Shown one piece after another: positions 1-7,254 of a stretch of DNA of 64,000 nucleotides; the stretch's first letter is position 1; each line of letters starts with the position of its first letter. A program made the position numbers and the translations under genes. This DNA comes from an uncultured Myxococcales bacterium (GTDB lineage: Bacteria > Myxococcota_A > UBA9042). The notes beneath the pieces are model-generated. The model saw only the letters and a list, made by a program, of their open reading frames with translations, made no database searches and had not been told where the DNA came from. The stretch lies in the NCBI GenBank assembly GCA_903842345.1, contig CAIMLR010000014.1, positions 62,001-126,000 on the forward strand. Reading direction: 5' to 3'.

Positions 1-92
1 CACGGCTCTGCGAGATGTGCGACCTGGTCACCGTCGTCGGCCCGGACCAGCGCAAAGCCGGGTTGCCGGAAGCCGCCCGGGGCGCGCGGTGA
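1..92 (+). CDS. C-terminal tail of an unidentified protein (5' end outside window)
   Basis: An open frame runs in from the left edge (codons start at position 3) and ends with TGA at 90-92. The visible tail is 29 residues and contains a CEMC-type CxxC pair, which suggests a small metal-binding ribbon. The stop overlaps the GTG start of the next gene (GTGA), the usual sign of translational coupling, so this protein probably works with the GspF-like protein downstream. Nothing more can be said about its function. Confidence 0.6.
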   Translation, partial: RLCEMCDLVTVVGPDQRKAGLPEAARGAR

Positions 93-1309
93 TCTGTCCG
101 CTCTGCGGCAACGACCAGCCGATCGCGCCCGAATGCGCGCGGTGCGGCGTCATCTTTGAACGGATGCACACGCTCGGTCGGCCGCGCCTCGTCAAGCCGG
201 AGCCACCGCCGCCGGAACCCAAGGCGCCGCCGGCCGTCCAGGTGCAGCAGGCCTTGCGCAAGGCGATGGCGACCCGGCCAGCGCTGCTCCGGCACCGCCA
301 CATCTTCTTCGTCCAGTTGGGACGGATGCTGCACTCCGGCGTGCCGCTGGACGAAGCGCTGGGCCGAATCGGCGACGTCGTTGGGCGATCGGCCATGGGT
401 CGCGCGACGCGGGCAATGGCAGCGGACGTCAAGATCGGCGTGTCGCTCAGCGCGGCGATGGAACGGGAAGCGACCGTTTTTGACGAAGTTGAACGCGCCG
501 TCGTGTCGGCCGCGGAGCACACGGGCGACCTGCCGCGCGCCGCCAATCGCCTTGCGAGCCGCGTGGAAGAAGCGCGGCGGACGTCGCGCATCCTGCTGGG
601 CGCGGCCGCCTACCCCGTTTTCATCGTCACGATGTCGATTTTGAGCGAGCCGCTGCCCGCGCTCGTACTTTCCGGGTTCAGCGCGTTCCTGGACGCGGTG
701 TGGCTGCCGCTGACGATTTGGCTGGCCATCCTCCTCACCGGCTTGGTCATCGTGCCGCAGCTGCTGGCGCGCCCCGCGGTGCGGTCCCTGCTGCTGGATA
801 CGCTCGGGCGGCTGCCGCTGCTGCCGATCTTGCTGCGCAATCGCCGGTATGCGCTGGCTTTTGACGTCCTGGCGCAAGCGCTGGAGGCCGGCCTGCCCCT
901 GGCGCGTTGCCTCGAGCTGAGCTGCCGCGCAACGGGCGAAGAACGGATGGTCACAGCGGGCCGGGTTGTCGCGCTGGCTGTCGACAAAGGCGCATCGCTC
1001 GCCGACGCGTCACTGGGCCTGCCGGGGCTCGATGGCGCTTCACGGGCAACGATTGCGGCGGGTGAGCGCACGGGCCATTTGCCCGAGACCTTCGCGGAAC
1101 TCGCCAAGGAGCGGGCGCAGCACTGGCAGACGCAGTTGAAGATTGCCGCCTCGGCGTTCGGGCTGGTGCTGACGCTGGGATCGGCGGCGTGGGTGGGGTA
1201 CTCGCTGGTTCGTCAGGTGCAGCAAGGCGTCGCTGGGCCGCTGAGCGGCTTGCCAAAGGCGGATCTGCGGGAGTTGGAGCGGGCGCTGGGGCCGGAGTTG
1301 TTCAAGTAG
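89..1309 (+). CDS. Type II secretion / type IV pilus GspF/PilC-family inner-membrane protein with N-terminal zinc ribbon
   Basis: The 406-residue protein carries two T2SF domains (about residues 75-195 and 265-380), each ending in a hydrophobic segment. This is the duplicated layout of GspF and PilC, the inner-membrane platform proteins of secretion and pilus machines. Motifs such as LHSGVPLDEAL and AAEHTGDLP in the first half, and LEAGLPLARCL and AAGERTGHLPET in the second, match the family. Unusually, the first 22 residues hold a CPLC...CARC zinc ribbon. The GTG at 89 is chosen as start because it overlaps the upstream stop and puts the ribbon at the extreme N-terminus. The longer ATG start at 17 would add an Arg-rich stretch overlapping the upstream gene. 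It is shown as a single gene without GspE/GspG partners nearby. Confidence 0.85.
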   Translation: MICPLCGNDQPIAPECARCGVIFERMHTLGRPRLVKPEPPPPEPKAPPAVQVQQALRKAMATRPALLRHRHIFFVQLGRMLHSGVPLDEALGRIGDVVGRSAMGRATRAMAADVKIGVSLSAAMEREATVFDEVERAVVSAAEHTGDLPRAANRLASRVEEARRTSRILLGAAAYPVFIVTMSILSEPLPALVLSGFSAFLDAVWLPLTIWLAILLTGLVIVPQLLARPAVRSLLLDTLGRLPLLPILLRNRRYALAFDVLAQALEAGLPLARCLELSCRATGEERMVTAGRVVALAVDKGASLADASLGLPGLDGASRATIAAGERTGHLPETFAELAKERAQHWQTQLKIAASAFGLVLTLGSAAWVGYSLVRQVQQGVAGPLSGLPKADLRELERALGPELFK

Positions 1310-1397
1310 CGGCTTGGCCCTGCGCTTCGGGCATCGTTGCGGCCGACTCGTTCACCGGACGTAGCACTTTGCCCGTCACCTGTGGCATCGTGCCGCC

Positions 1398-1904
1398 ATG
1401 CCTGCCAGCCTCGCCGAGTACCGCCTGCTCCTCGCCAAAGTCGACGCCAAAGTCGCTGAAATCGCCGCTCACCAGGCCGCGCAACTTGCGTGTGCCGCCG
1501 GGTGCCACGCGTGCTGCGCGCCCGACCTCACCGTCGCCGCCGTGGAAGCAGCAGCCATCGCCGAATTCCTCGCCGCGCACGCTGACAAACTGTCTCAGGT
1601 CGAGGCCCTGGCCGTCGCCCGACCGTGGGGCGCGACCCGCTGCGCATTCCTGAATCGCGACGGCGGCTGCGCCATCTACGCGGTCCGCCCGCTTGTCTGC
1701 CGCACGCAGGGATTGCCGATCGCGTTGGAGAACGGCGAATTGACCGCGTGTTCGTTGAACTTCCGCGACGGGCTCACTGCGCTTCCCGTCGGCGACCGCA
1801 TCGACCAGAAGACGCTCAGCACTTTGCTTTTTGTGGTGAACCAGCGGTTTGGCGGCGGCGAACGGCGCGAACTGACCGTCGCCGGCGTAACGGGACGCGG
1901 CTAG
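1398..1904 (+). CDS. YkgJ-family cysteine-cluster (Zn/Fe-chelating) protein
   Basis: This 168-residue soluble protein has the CxxxCxxCC-type cluster (CAAGCHACC near residues 31-39). Downstream cysteines include CAFL, GGCAIYAVRPLVCR near residues 80-100. This is the signature of the YkgJ / UPF0153 family, thought to bind zinc or an iron-sulphur cluster; the biochemical role of the family is unknown. It stands alone between the GspF-like gene and the convergent hydrogenase-like operon. Its stop codon overlaps the stop of the operon's last gene by four bases. No clear ribosome-binding site is visible upstream of the ATG. Confidence 0.85.
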   Translation: MPASLAEYRLLLAKVDAKVAEIAAHQAAQLACAAGCHACCAPDLTVAAVEAAAIAEFLAAHADKLSQVEALAVARPWGATRCAFLNRDGGCAIYAVRPLVCRTQGLPIALENGELTACSLNFRDGLTALPVGDRIDQKTLSTLLFVVNQRFGGGERRELTVAGVTGRG

Positions 1905-2656
1905 GGCAGCGCGATTCCGAGCAAATCCATCAGGCCGTTGACGAGCGTCAGCGGGTGCGGCGGGCAGCCGGGCACGTAGAGAATCGGCACGTTCGCGTCG
2001 AGGAATTGCCGCTCAATCTGCGGCGCCTCGGCGAACAGACCGCCAGAGATCGCGCAGGCACCAAAGGCAAGCACAAAGCGCGGGCGCGGCAGCGCGTCAA
2101 AGCAGAGCTGCAGCGATTCCGCCATGTTGCGGGTGACGGGACCGCTGATGACGAGGCCATCAGCGTGGCGCGGCGAGGCGACGAACTCGATGCCATACCG
2201 GCCAAGGTCAAAATTGACGTTGCCAACCGCGTTCAGCTCGGACTCGCAGCCGTTGCAGCCGCCCGCGGAGACGGAACGCAGCCGCAGCGAGCGGCCAAAT
2301 TGCTTCTGCAGCGCGGTCGAGACGGCGATCGGCGGCGGCGCAGGCCGGTGGGCGGAGATGAGCAGGTCTTCGCGCAGCACAGCCGCAGTGTGACAGGCGT
2401 TGGCGAACGTGAGCTTCTTTTCCGGGCAAACGGGCGCGCAATCACCGCACTGGATGCAGCGTCCAAGGTCGATCTGCACGGGGTCGAGCGCCACAAACGC
2501 GTGGGTTGGGCACGCATCCGCGCACGCACGGCACGCCGGCGCACACGCGACGTCGGCGATGACCGGCATGCCGCGGAAGTTGGCGGGCGCTGCCGTGCGC
2601 AAGTCGCCGATGTACTGGCGACCTTGCGAAATTCTGACGCGTAGCGAACGCAGCAT
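1901..2656 (-). CDS. Hydrogenase-4-type small subunit (HyfI/NuoB-like) with N-terminal 2x[4Fe-4S] ferredoxin domain
   Basis: The protein is 251 residues. Residues 38-77 contain two clusters of four cysteines (C38, C42, C45, C49 and C67, C70, C73, C77), a bacterial-ferredoxin fold carrying two [4Fe-4S] centres (HyfH/NuoI-like). The remainder is a NuoB/HycG domain with CNGCE (134-138), FGACAISGG and PGCPPHP, the ligands of the N2-type proximal cluster. HyfH and HyfI functions are therefore fused in one polypeptide. The start ATG at 2656 has AGGAG eight bases upstream. It is the last gene of the operon and follows a 148-base gap. It should pass electrons along the peripheral arm of the membrane complex. 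The longer in-frame ORF upstream is out-of-gene translation of the large-subunit region and is not used. Confidence 0.88.
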   Translation of the reverse strand: MLRSLRVRISQGRQYIGDLRTAAPANFRGMPVIADVACAPACRACADACPTHAFVALDPVQIDLGRCIQCGDCAPVCPEKKLTFANACHTAAVLREDLLISAHRPAPPPIAVSTALQKQFGRSLRLRSVSAGGCNGCESELNAVGNVNFDLGRYGIEFVASPRHADGLVISGPVTRNMAESLQLCFDALPRPRFVLAFGACAISGGLFAEAPQIERQFLDANVPILYVPGCPPHPLTLVNGLMDLLGIALP

Positions 2657-2804
2657 CGGTTTGGCTCCTATGCCCGCTGGCAGAAGTTCGAGAACGAGCG
2701 GCCGCGATCGGCGGCGTGCCAACCGGAGTCCACGCGCGCGGACGTGGTCCGACTTGGAGCAGACCTGACCGCCCCCCTTGGGTCGTGGAGTGAGGTCAGC
2801 CTGT
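2657..2804 (-). other. Intra-operon gap in the hydrogenase-like operon
   Basis: This 148-base gap is the only sizeable one in an otherwise overlapping operon. It has no convincing ORF. It contains a 6-bp inverted repeat (CTGACC/GGTCAG, about 2765-2800) spaced by roughly 23 bases, next to a C6 run. The repeat could form a weak RNA hairpin or an mRNA processing site, but it is not a convincing terminator. Confidence 0.3.
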
Positions 2805-4259
2805 TCACAGGTCGCTCCCGCAGTAGGAGAGGTCAAAGCTCTTGTTGCAGATCGGAAAGTCGCTGATGTCGTTGCCGCGCAGCGCCACCGCCAGGCCAAA
2901 CCAATTGCGCAGTGACGGATCCTGCGCCTTGAAGTGCCGCAAGTTGCCGTTGGCGTCGGTCTGCAGCGCGTGGATCGTCTCCCCGCGCCAGCCTTCGCAG
3001 ACGCCGATCGCCAGCGTGTCCGGCGGCAGCGGGCCAATCGCCTGCAACGGCGGCGCATCGAGACCGGGCACCGCCAGCGCCTGTTGCAGCCACACGACGG
3101 ATCGGCCGATTTCATCGATCCGCAGCCCCGCGCGCGCCCAGACGTCGCCCGTGAGCTGCTTGGCGTGCGGCATCGGCAGCCGCGTGTACGCGCGTCCCGG
3201 CAGCGCCACGCGCTGGTCGAGGTCCAGACTGCTGGCGCGCGCCACCATGCCCACGAGCCCCAGCTCGCGCGCCGTCTCGGCCGTCACCGTGCCGACCTCG
3301 TGCAGTCGTCCTGCGACCGAGAGCGACGTCTCAAACAGCGCCGAGACCGTCCGCATGTCGCGCTGGAACTGCGCCAGCACGTCCGGAATGCGCCGCGCTG
3401 TCTCGGCGTCAATGCCAAAACGCACGCCGCCCGGCCGCAGCCAACCGCGACCAAACCGGCTGCCGCAGAGCTGCATCGACAAGTTGATGATCGTCGTGCG
3501 CAGCCGTCCCCAGGTCGTCCCGCCTTGTAGGAAGCCAATGTCCGTCGCGATGCCGCTCAGACCGGTCAGGTGCATCGCCACGCGCTCCAGTTCCAGCGCG
3601 ATCGCCCGGACGATCTCGACCTCGTCCGGCACCGTCACGCCCGCCATCGCCTCCAGCGCGCGGCAAAACGCCCACGTGTGGCCGATGCTCGTGTCGCCCG
3701 CAATCGTCTCCACCAGCGCAGGGGCGTGCGCAAGCGGCCGTTGCAGCACCAGCGCCTCGATGCCGCGATGCTGAAAACCCAGCTGGATCTCCAGATGGTG
3801 GACCTGTTCGCCGAGGCACATGAAGCGGAAATGCCCGGGCTCAATCACGCCGGCGTGGATCGGCCCGACCGCAACCTCGTGGACTTCCTTGCCGGCCATC
3901 TGAAAAAATGGATACGCGCCCATCGGCGCCACGGGCGACCGCACCGGCTTCAGCCACGGGTGCCCCGGCATCGGCAGGCCCGTCTGCTCGTGAATTTCCC
4001 GCTCAAAAATGTGCAGCTGGGGAAACTGCACCGTCAGCGCCGGCAGCCCCGCGTCGCCCGTGGCGTGACCGCGCAGCACGGCAAGGCCCTGGTCATCCTG
4101 CAACAGCGCCGTCAACTCGATGACGCCATCGGCCAGCGGCGCGCCAAAGTACGTCAGCGCCCGCGCGCCCGCGTCCAGCCGCTCGCGCAGGGCGTGGACG
4201 AACGCGCCATGGGACAGCGGCGTCAACGACGACGCGACGAGATACGGCGGCGGAGGCAT
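2805..4259 (-). CDS. Nickel-free hydrogenase-4-like large subunit (HyfG/HycE/NuoD family)
   Basis: The 484-residue protein has the HycE/HyfG layout: an N-terminal NuoC-like part (about 1-110) followed by a NuoD-like large-subunit domain. In true group 4 [NiFe] hydrogenases two CxxC motifs bind nickel. Here the first (normally CGICxxxH) reads IAGDTSIGH at 186-194. The C-terminal one (normally DPCxxC) reads DLSYCGSDL at 476-484. All four nickel ligands are therefore replaced, so [NiFe] hydrogenase activity is not expected. Known relatives are the Ehr (energy-converting-hydrogenase-related) complexes. The ATG overlaps the stop of the upstream antiporter-like gene (TGATG). It probably forms the quinone- or unknown-substrate-reacting interface with the HyfI-like subunit. 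Confidence 0.88.
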   Translation of the reverse strand: MPPPPYLVASSLTPLSHGAFVHALRERLDAGARALTYFGAPLADGVIELTALLQDDQGLAVLRGHATGDAGLPALTVQFPQLHIFEREIHEQTGLPMPGHPWLKPVRSPVAPMGAYPFFQMAGKEVHEVAVGPIHAGVIEPGHFRFMCLGEQVHHLEIQLGFQHRGIEALVLQRPLAHAPALVETIAGDTSIGHTWAFCRALEAMAGVTVPDEVEIVRAIALELERVAMHLTGLSGIATDIGFLQGGTTWGRLRTTIINLSMQLCGSRFGRGWLRPGGVRFGIDAETARRIPDVLAQFQRDMRTVSALFETSLSVAGRLHEVGTVTAETARELGLVGMVARASSLDLDQRVALPGRAYTRLPMPHAKQLTGDVWARAGLRIDEIGRSVVWLQQALAVPGLDAPPLQAIGPLPPDTLAIGVCEGWRGETIHALQTDANGNLRHFKAQDPSLRNWFGLAVALRGNDISDFPICNKSFDLSYCGSDL

Positions 4260-5707
4260 CAGCGCGTCCCCAGGCTGCCGGCAACTTGTTGCAGCAGCGT
4301 TGACAGCGGCGCCGGGGTGTAGACGCCCAGCGACAGCAGGATGGCGAGGTAGAAGAGCTTGGGACCCAGCGCGACGAGCGATTCCTTCTTGCGGACAGCG
4401 CCCGGCCGCGGCTCGCCCCAGACCATCGGAAAGAGCGAGCGCCCCGTGGCGACGAAGACAACTGAGAGCAACACGCCCAGCGCGCCAAACGTGACGAAAT
4501 GCCCGGTTGTGATGAGTCCGGTCATGATGATGACCTCCCCAAAGAAGCTGCCGAACGGCGCGAAGCCGAGGAGCGCGAACGTGCCGACGAGGAAGAAGAG
4601 CGCGCTGTAGCGCATTTCCCGGATCATGCCGTGAAGCTCGTCGATCTTCTTGGTGCGGTAGTGCGCCTTGATGGTGCCGGCCGTGAGGAACAGGATGGCT
4701 TTGACCAGCGCGTTGCTGACGACGTAGAGGATGACGCCGTACGCTGCCGGGCGGCCGAGTGCGAGGCCAAGCGCGATGACGCCCGCGTGGTTGATGGCCG
4801 CGTAGGCGATGAGCAGCTTGTAGTTGTTGGTGGAGACGATCTTGACGGTCGCCACCAACATGGACGCCAGCCCGAGCGCCGTCAGTTGATAGCCAGCCAG
4901 ATCCGCGTCATTGCCGCCGTAGACCTGCAGCGTGCGGAACAAACCGACGAACACCGCGTTGAACTGGACGGCGGCGAGCAGCGCGGTGACGGACGGCGAA
5001 GCGGCGTCGTACGTCTCCGGCAGCCACGCGTACAGCGGCGCCATGCCGAGCTTGGACGCGTAACCAAAGATCATCAGCGCGAGGCCCAGCCGCCGCCAGA
5101 CCGGATCAGCGATCGCCACTTCCAGCCGCAGGTTGTCGTGAAAAAGGCTGACCCGTTCGGCGCCGACCGTCAGCTCAATGCCATGCGTCAGGCAGACGAC
5201 GCCCAGGAGCACAAGGCCAAGGCTTACCGCCGAGAACAGAAAGTAGTGCCACGCGGCCGTCGTCGCGGAATCGCGGCGCTGGTGGTGGATCATTGGCACG
5301 GCGGCGAGCGCGGTGAACTCCAGAAAAATCCACGCGATGACGATGTGGTTGGCGAGAATCGCGCCGTTGGCCGCCGCCATGAAGACCAACGCCAGCCGCA
5401 CCAGCCGGTGGATCTCGCCCGTGAGCTCCGGCGCCGCGCGCAGGCGGTTGTGCAGGTGCAGCGAGATACCGACGAAGAGCGCGTTGATGAGCAGGAGAAA
5501 CAGCTGCGACGTCGCGTCCACGACCATGAAGTGGCCGAGCTCAAAGGTCGGCGCGCCGCGCGGAACCGAGAGCGGGAGGACGGCCAGCATGTCCAGCGCG
5601 GCGATCGCCAACAGCAGCCGGCGCGCAAACGGAAACAGCCCCGGAACCAGCAGGAGCAACGCGCCGATGAGGGGCAGGACGACGGTAGTGAGCGGCAGGA
5701 GGTTCAT
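4259..5707 (-). CDS. Hydrogenase-4 component F-like / NuoN-type antiporter membrane subunit
   Basis: This 482-residue, highly hydrophobic protein belongs to the proton-conducting Mrp-antiporter/NuoL-M-N family. It has about fourteen predicted transmembrane helices, with conserved-looking segments such as KLGMAPLYAWLPETYDAASPSVTALLAA and INHAGVIALGLA read in pieces along the sequence. The former is the typical lysine-bearing helix around broken TM7-8. The start at 5707 is chosen because its ATG overlaps the TGA of the gene upstream (ATGA). The longer ORF adds 41 residues lacking hydrophobic character. It should contribute one ion-translocation channel of the complex. Confidence 0.87.
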   Translation of the reverse strand: MNLLPLTTVVLPLIGALLLLVPGLFPFARRLLLAIAALDMLAVLPLSVPRGAPTFELGHFMVVDATSQLFLLLINALFVGISLHLHNRLRAAPELTGEIHRLVRLALVFMAAANGAILANHIVIAWIFLEFTALAAVPMIHHQRRDSATTAAWHYFLFSAVSLGLVLLGVVCLTHGIELTVGAERVSLFHDNLRLEVAIADPVWRRLGLALMIFGYASKLGMAPLYAWLPETYDAASPSVTALLAAVQFNAVFVGLFRTLQVYGGNDADLAGYQLTALGLASMLVATVKIVSTNNYKLLIAYAAINHAGVIALGLALGRPAAYGVILYVVSNALVKAILFLTAGTIKAHYRTKKIDELHGMIREMRYSALFFLVGTFALLGFAPFGSFFGEVIIMTGLITTGHFVTFGALGVLLSVVFVATGRSLFPMVWGEPRPGAVRKKESLVALGPKLFYLAILLSLGVYTPAPLSTLLQQVAGSLGTR

Positions 5708-6327
5708 AGGATGGCCGAATCCGCGGGATGCTCGGGCGCATCGTCCACCATGCCCAGACGCCGCACCAGCAGCGCGAGTGTCAGCACGGACAGGAGGTAC
5801 ACGAGCGTCAGACCCAGCTGCGCCATCCATTCGACATGGTGGTGCGCGTGGAGCTCAAAAAGCGCGATGCTGTTCTCCAGCGTGAGCACCGCGATCGCTT
5901 GGCCCAGCGGCGCGCGCTGGGTCGAAAGGATCAGCAGCGCCAGCAGCACGCCGGAACACGCCACGCCGAGGTGCGTGATCGAACGCGAGTATTCGCCCGC
6001 CAGCGTCGCCGAAAATCCAAAACTGGTCATCACGAGCACCGCCGCGAGCGTCCAGACGAACAGGTTGGCCGGAATGAGGTCAAACGCCGACTGGACGCCG
6101 CGCTCGGTCGCCATCCGCTTGAGGTACCACGGCGCGAACAGCGCCCGGAACAGCAGCAGATCGGCCAGCGCAATCAGCGGCGAGGGCGCGAAGTGGTCCG
6201 CGTGCAGCCAAATCATCCCCGCCATCGCCAGCGCCTGGATGCGCAGCCCGGTCAGCGCCGCGCGCCACGAGCGGATGAACAGCGGCAGGCACAGCGCGAG
6301 GAACCAGGCAAAGAGGAGGTACGTCAT
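5704..6327 (-). CDS. Hydrogenase-4 component E-like (NuoK-related) membrane protein
   Basis: The 207-residue protein has about six hydrophobic helices and ends in a short polar tail. Size, position between HyfC- and HyfF-like genes, and the C-terminal NuoK-like part match HyfE of formate hydrogenlyase-2. It is an inner-membrane subunit expected to sit between the antiporter-like subunits and the NuoH-like anchor. The stop overlaps the next ATG by four bases, and six bases separate it from the upstream gene. Confidence 0.82.
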   Translation of the reverse strand: MTYLLFAWFLALCLPLFIRSWRAALTGLRIQALAMAGMIWLHADHFAPSPLIALADLLLFRALFAPWYLKRMATERGVQSAFDLIPANLFVWTLAAVLVMTSFGFSATLAGEYSRSITHLGVACSGVLLALLILSTQRAPLGQAIAVLTLENSIALFELHAHHHVEWMAQLGLTLVYLLSVLTLALLVRRLGMVDDAPEHPADSAIL

Positions 6328-6333
6328 GGCCGC

Positions 6334-7254
6334 CTACCCCAGTTCCGGTTGCGTGGTGGCCAACAGGAGCGCGACAACGCCCAGCGCAGCGATCACAAAA
6401 GCGAACTGCGGAATCAGGCGCATCCGCAGCCGCGCAACAAGCGACTCGACGAAGCCAATCGCCACGGCCGTCGCCAGCATCAACGCCAGCGAAACGAGCG
6501 CGCTCAGGAGCGGCTGGTTGTGGGCGGGGAACGGATTGACGAGCGCTGCGAGCATCCCGGCGTAGAGCGTCAGCTTCAGGCCCGCGCCGTACTGCATCAT
6601 CGCGAGATCGACGCCGCTATGATCGAGGATCATGACCTCGTGAATCATCGTCAGTTCGAGATGGGTCGTCGGATCGTCCACGGGCAGCCGCGCGCTCTCG
6701 ATGAGCAGCAGCAGGAACAGCGCCGTCGCGCACAGCGGCGACACGAGAAACGCCTGCCAGCCGTGCGGCAGCATGAGTTCGGCAAAATTGCCATGACCGC
6801 TGCCGAGCGCGAGCGTGCCCAGCACGAGGAAGAGCGCGGGCTCGGCGAACACCGCAAACGTCGCCTCGCGCGCGGCGCCCATGCCCTCAAACGGACTGCC
6901 AGTATCGAGCGCGGCCAGCATCAGGAACATGCGCCCCAGCCCGACGACGTAGGCGAATGCGACAAAATCGTTGGCGAACGGGAGGATGCCCGCCCCAGGC
7001 ACGAGCGGCGCCAGGAGGGACGCCACCAGGGTAGTCGCCACAACAACGAGCGGCGCGAGCCGGAAGACGGCGGTCGTCACTTCACTGTAGACCGGCTGCT
7101 TGCCCAGCAGGCGGCGCGTGTCCCACAACGGCTGCAGCAACGGGGCGCCACGGCGACCGCCCCACCACGCCTTGACGCGGTTGATGACGCCGGGCAGCAG
7201 GAACGGCAGCAGCACGAGCCCGAGCAGGTGCAGGACGAGGGAAGCGAGCATCAC
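6334..7254 (-). CDS. Hydrogenase-4 component C-like (NuoH/HycD) membrane anchor subunit
   Basis: This 306-residue membrane protein belongs to the respiratory-chain subunit 1 (NuoH/HycD/HyfC) family. It shows the family segment around LPVDDPTTHLELTMIHEVM (approx. residues 195-215), including the conserved acidic loop that contacts the peripheral arm, and about eight helices. NuoH-type subunits link electron transfer in the peripheral arm to ion pumping. Its ATG overlaps the stop of the HyfB-like gene by four bases. Full family length, no damage seen. Confidence 0.88.
   Translation of the reverse strand: MMLASLVLHLLGLVLLPFLLPGVINRVKAWWGGRRGAPLLQPLWDTRRLLGKQPVYSEVTTAVFRLAPLVVVATTLVASLLAPLVPGAGILPFANDFVAFAYVVGLGRMFLMLAALDTGSPFEGMGAAREATFAVFAEPALFLVLGTLALGSGHGNFAELMLPHGWQAFLVSPLCATALFLLLLIESARLPVDDPTTHLELTMIHEVMILDHSGVDLAMMQYGAGLKLTLYAGMLAALVNPFPAHNQPLLSALVSLALMLATAVAIGFVESLVARLRMRLIPQFAFVIAALGVVALLLATTQPELG

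Noticed and set aside
1384-1397. A promoter directly before the YkgJ-like gene
   Set aside because: A TTGCCC exists at 1369 but no -10 hexamer lies at an acceptable distance.
2805-4259. A functional [NiFe] hydrogenase large subunit
   Set aside because: Both nickel-binding CxxC motifs are absent and no maturation genes are present, so only the structural relationship is claimed.
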